Shown in pieces: positions 30,691 through 32,237 of a DNA stretch of 32,237 bases. The notes below the pieces were generated by a model. It worked only from the letters and a program-made list of their open reading frames with translations, was not told the DNA's origin and did no database searches. The number at the start of each line of letters is the position of its first letter. Positions within the stretch are counted from its first letter, which is position 1. Source of the DNA: RGIG3077 sp964490175 (GTDB lineage: Bacteria > Bacillota > Clostridia > Oscillospirales > Ruminococcaceae); the NCBI GenBank assembly GCA_964490175.1, contig CAZBAI010000018.1:1-32237 (forward strand), given 5' to 3'. The position numbers and the translations under genes are program-made.

Positions 30691-32237
30691 TTAGTTGCCG
30701 AGATTAACAATGCTGCTCCAAGTGGTGTAATATGCTTTTGAAGCGGGGATTTTTGAATCAACTGTTGTTCTGATTGCCGCAAACTGGGCAATTGCAGCGG
30801 CGTCCTTAGCGTCAATGCCGGTATCGCCGTTTGCGTTTGCAACAAATTTTGCAAGCTTGTCGTTGCTTTCGCTGATTGTAGGTTCGGTAGATGATGTTGA
30901 AGATTCTGCCGTGTATTTCGCAACGGCTGCGGCATCCTTTGCATCAATAGTGTGATCAAGGTTTGCGTCGCCACGCTGTGCGATTTGGCAAGTGCCCGAT
31001 TTGAGCGGGAATGCATTCATAGACTCATCATAGAGAACACCTTCGAGAAGCTCGGGATTCTTCGCAAACGTGAGTGCTTCCGAACCGGAAAGGTTAAGCG
31101 CTGTGTTGATTGCTTCGTATACGGCATTAATGCTGTTCTCATCTGACGAGTTGAACTGATAAGCAAGAATGAAGTCGGTCGTTGTGGCTATATCGGCAGA
31201 GTTATATGCATACCAATATGCGTCAAACGGTGAAATTCCGCTGTCACCTGTTTGGGTTAATCTCACATCGTATGATGATGAACCTGTTGAAACAGGCGAT
31301 TCGGCAAAGAGAAGCGTACTGCCTGCGTACATACTTCTTTGAATATAGCTGCTGATGTTGATGGGAACAACCGTGGGTGCGGCGTTTTCTTCATTGTAGA
31401 TGTAAAGGTTGAGAACAAATTCGTCGGTTTCGTTATTTGCAAATGTCGAAGTGTCATCGGCAAAGTAGATGCCGCCGTCAAAGACTTCCAAAGCTTCAAT
31501 TCCGAGAGAAATGCTTGTTGTTACACTCGGAGAAGGCGTTGTTGTTGCCGCCGAGCCGCTGCCGACAGTGATTGTGCCGTCGTAAGTGTCGTATTCGACT
31601 TCCTTAAAATTATCATCGGCAATCAAGGAATTATCCTTGATTGTAACGGGGATAACCGTGCCGGGAGCTTCCGTGCCCAAAAGGTTTACCGTGATAACCG
31701 CTACAACGCCGTTATCGGTGAGTTCATCATAACCTGTGATTACGTTGAAGCCGAGTTCTTGCTGTTTCAACTTACCTGTTGAGAAAGTTGTGAGAATCTC
31801 ATCGGCATAATCTGTCAAGAGAATATCGCCTGCTACTGCGGACTTAAATGTATATCCCTCGGGAAGTTCAAGCCAAATTTCAATACACGAGAAACCGCTG
31901 GGGATGTTATTGCCGATGGAGAATTCAAATGTTGCGGTTGTTGCGCCTTGTTCAACCGTTACGGGCGATATGCTAAAGTAAGGAGCATCGCCTGTGGGAA
32001 TAAATGTTGTAGTAGTCGTTGTTGTAGTTGTTGTGGTTGTTGTAGTAGTTGTGGTTGTCGTGGTGGTAGTAGTTGTTGTGGTTGTTGTAGTTGTAGTAGT
32101 TGTCGTTGTTGTTTCGTCATCGGGGAGAATCTCGATATAGCCGTCCTCATATGTTACATAGTCAATCAAATTCTGGCTTCTCTCGTTAAACAATTCGCAG
32201 CATGCTCCATCATCTCCGCCGTAAGGCTCTTTGATGA
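30691..32237 (-). CDS. Cohesin-like/X-module/dockerin scaffold protein with polythreonine linker (5' end outside window)
   Basis: The frame is open to the window edge, so the N-terminus and signal peptide are missing; at least 515 residues are visible. In order: an N-terminal fragment (GGDDGACCELFNERSQNL...), 36 consecutive Thr, a cohesin-like domain of about 140 residues starting FSISPVTVEQGATTATFEF, a short Thr/Ser/Pro linker, the module shared with the downstream protein (IYFADDTSTF, GDSGISPFDAYW, EGVLYDES), then a dockerin with loops DANLDHTIDAKD and NANGDTGIDAKD, and the tail AYYTTWSSIVNLGN. Such single-cohesin, dockerin-bearing proteins act as adaptor scaffoldins in Ruminococcus cellulosome-like systems. 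What its cohesin and dockerin bind is not known. It is first in a probable unit with the next scaffold gene, GH5 and rph. Confidence 0.82.
   Translation of the reverse strand, partial: IKEPYGGDDGACCELFNERSQNLIDYVTYEDGYIEILPDDETTTTTTTTTTTTTTTTTTTTTTTTTTTTTTTTTTTTFIPTGDAPYFSISPVTVEQGATTATFEFSIGNNIPSGFSCIEIWLELPEGYTFKSAVAGDILLTDYADEILTTFSTGKLKQQELGFNVITGYDELTDNGVVAVITVNLLGTEAPGTVIPVTIKDNSLIADDNFKEVEYDTYDGTITVGSGSAATTTPSPSVTTSISLGIEALEVFDGGIYFADDTSTFANNETDEFVLNLYIYNEENAAPTVVPINISSYIQRSMYAGSTLLFAESPVSTGSSSYDVRLTQTGDSGISPFDAYWYAYNSADIATTTDFILAYQFNSSDENSINAVYEAINTALNLSGSEALTFAKNPELLEGVLYDESMNAFPLKSGTCQIAQRGDANLDHTIDAKDAAAVAKYTAESSTSSTEPTISESNDKLAKFVANANGDTGIDAKDAAAIAQFAAIRTTVDSKIPASKAYYTTWSSIVNLGN
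32005..32112 (-). repeat. Polythreonine-coding tract (36 codons)
   Basis: Thirty-six consecutive Thr codons with all four synonyms (ACA, ACT, ACC, ACG) mixed. Perfect at the protein level but not a simple DNA microsatellite. It forms an extended linker between the N-terminal part and the cohesin-like domain. Confidence 0.95.

Noticed and set aside
31959..32150. Gln/Leu-rich frame opposite the threonine tract
   Set aside because: A by-product of the Thr codon repeat read in another frame.

Overview
The window reads as a chromosomal segment of a low-GC, Gram-positive Clostridia species, most like the Ruminococcus-type Oscillospirales. The evidence is Firmicutes-style ribosome binding sites and sigma-A promoters, a spore-germination (GerA) gene pair, an Asp23 plus FakA-type gene pair, a TPP riboswitch in front of thiT, and, at the right end, two cohesin/dockerin-type scaffold proteins, one with a 36-residue polythreonine linker. 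The species cannot be fixed from the sequence alone. No tRNA, rRNA, transposase, phage gene or CRISPR array was seen.

Left part (1-16.6 kb) is mostly housekeeping and membrane physiology. It holds the 3' part of gyrA; a small zinc-ribbon membrane protein coupled to hemW; a DivIVA-like coiled-coil protein with nine 11-residue repeats (minus strand); a CorA-type Mg2+ channel (minus strand); a TPP riboswitch and thiT; a gerA-type pair without the usual lipoprotein gene (minus strand); a DUF421/DUF4363 pair; asp23 and fakA; an HPr-kinase-like P-loop protein with a PAP2 phosphatase (minus strand); an alanine:cation symporter; and an amidohydrolase.

Middle part (16.6-24.1 kb): a Cys-rich DUF6062-type gene (minus strand, followed by the amidohydrolase) diverges from a six-gene plus-strand operon. 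The operon encodes an ABC-2 glycan exporter permease with an unusual extracytoplasmic N-terminal domain, its ATPase, a tandem-domain GT2 glycosyltransferase, galactokinase, a PfkB-family sugar kinase and a 68-residue acidic protein. This looks like a cell-surface glycan synthesis and export unit with sugar-activation genes attached. Two strong sigma-A promoters lie back to back in front of it, with a short palindrome between them and a folded 150-nt leader.

Right part (24.2-32.2 kb): an ECF sigma factor and a membrane-anchored probable anti-sigma factor are followed by a VTC-domain polyphosphate polymerase-like protein and a DUF4956 membrane protein. On the opposite strand, a probable unit runs leftwards: two related cohesin-like/X-module/dockerin proteins (the first cut by the window edge), a GH5 glycoside hydrolase without a signal peptide, and rph (RNase PH). 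The most interesting material is the paired scaffold proteins with a shared uncharacterised module before the dockerin, the sigma/anti-sigma-linked VTC-DUF4956 cassette, and the glycan export operon with its extended permease.
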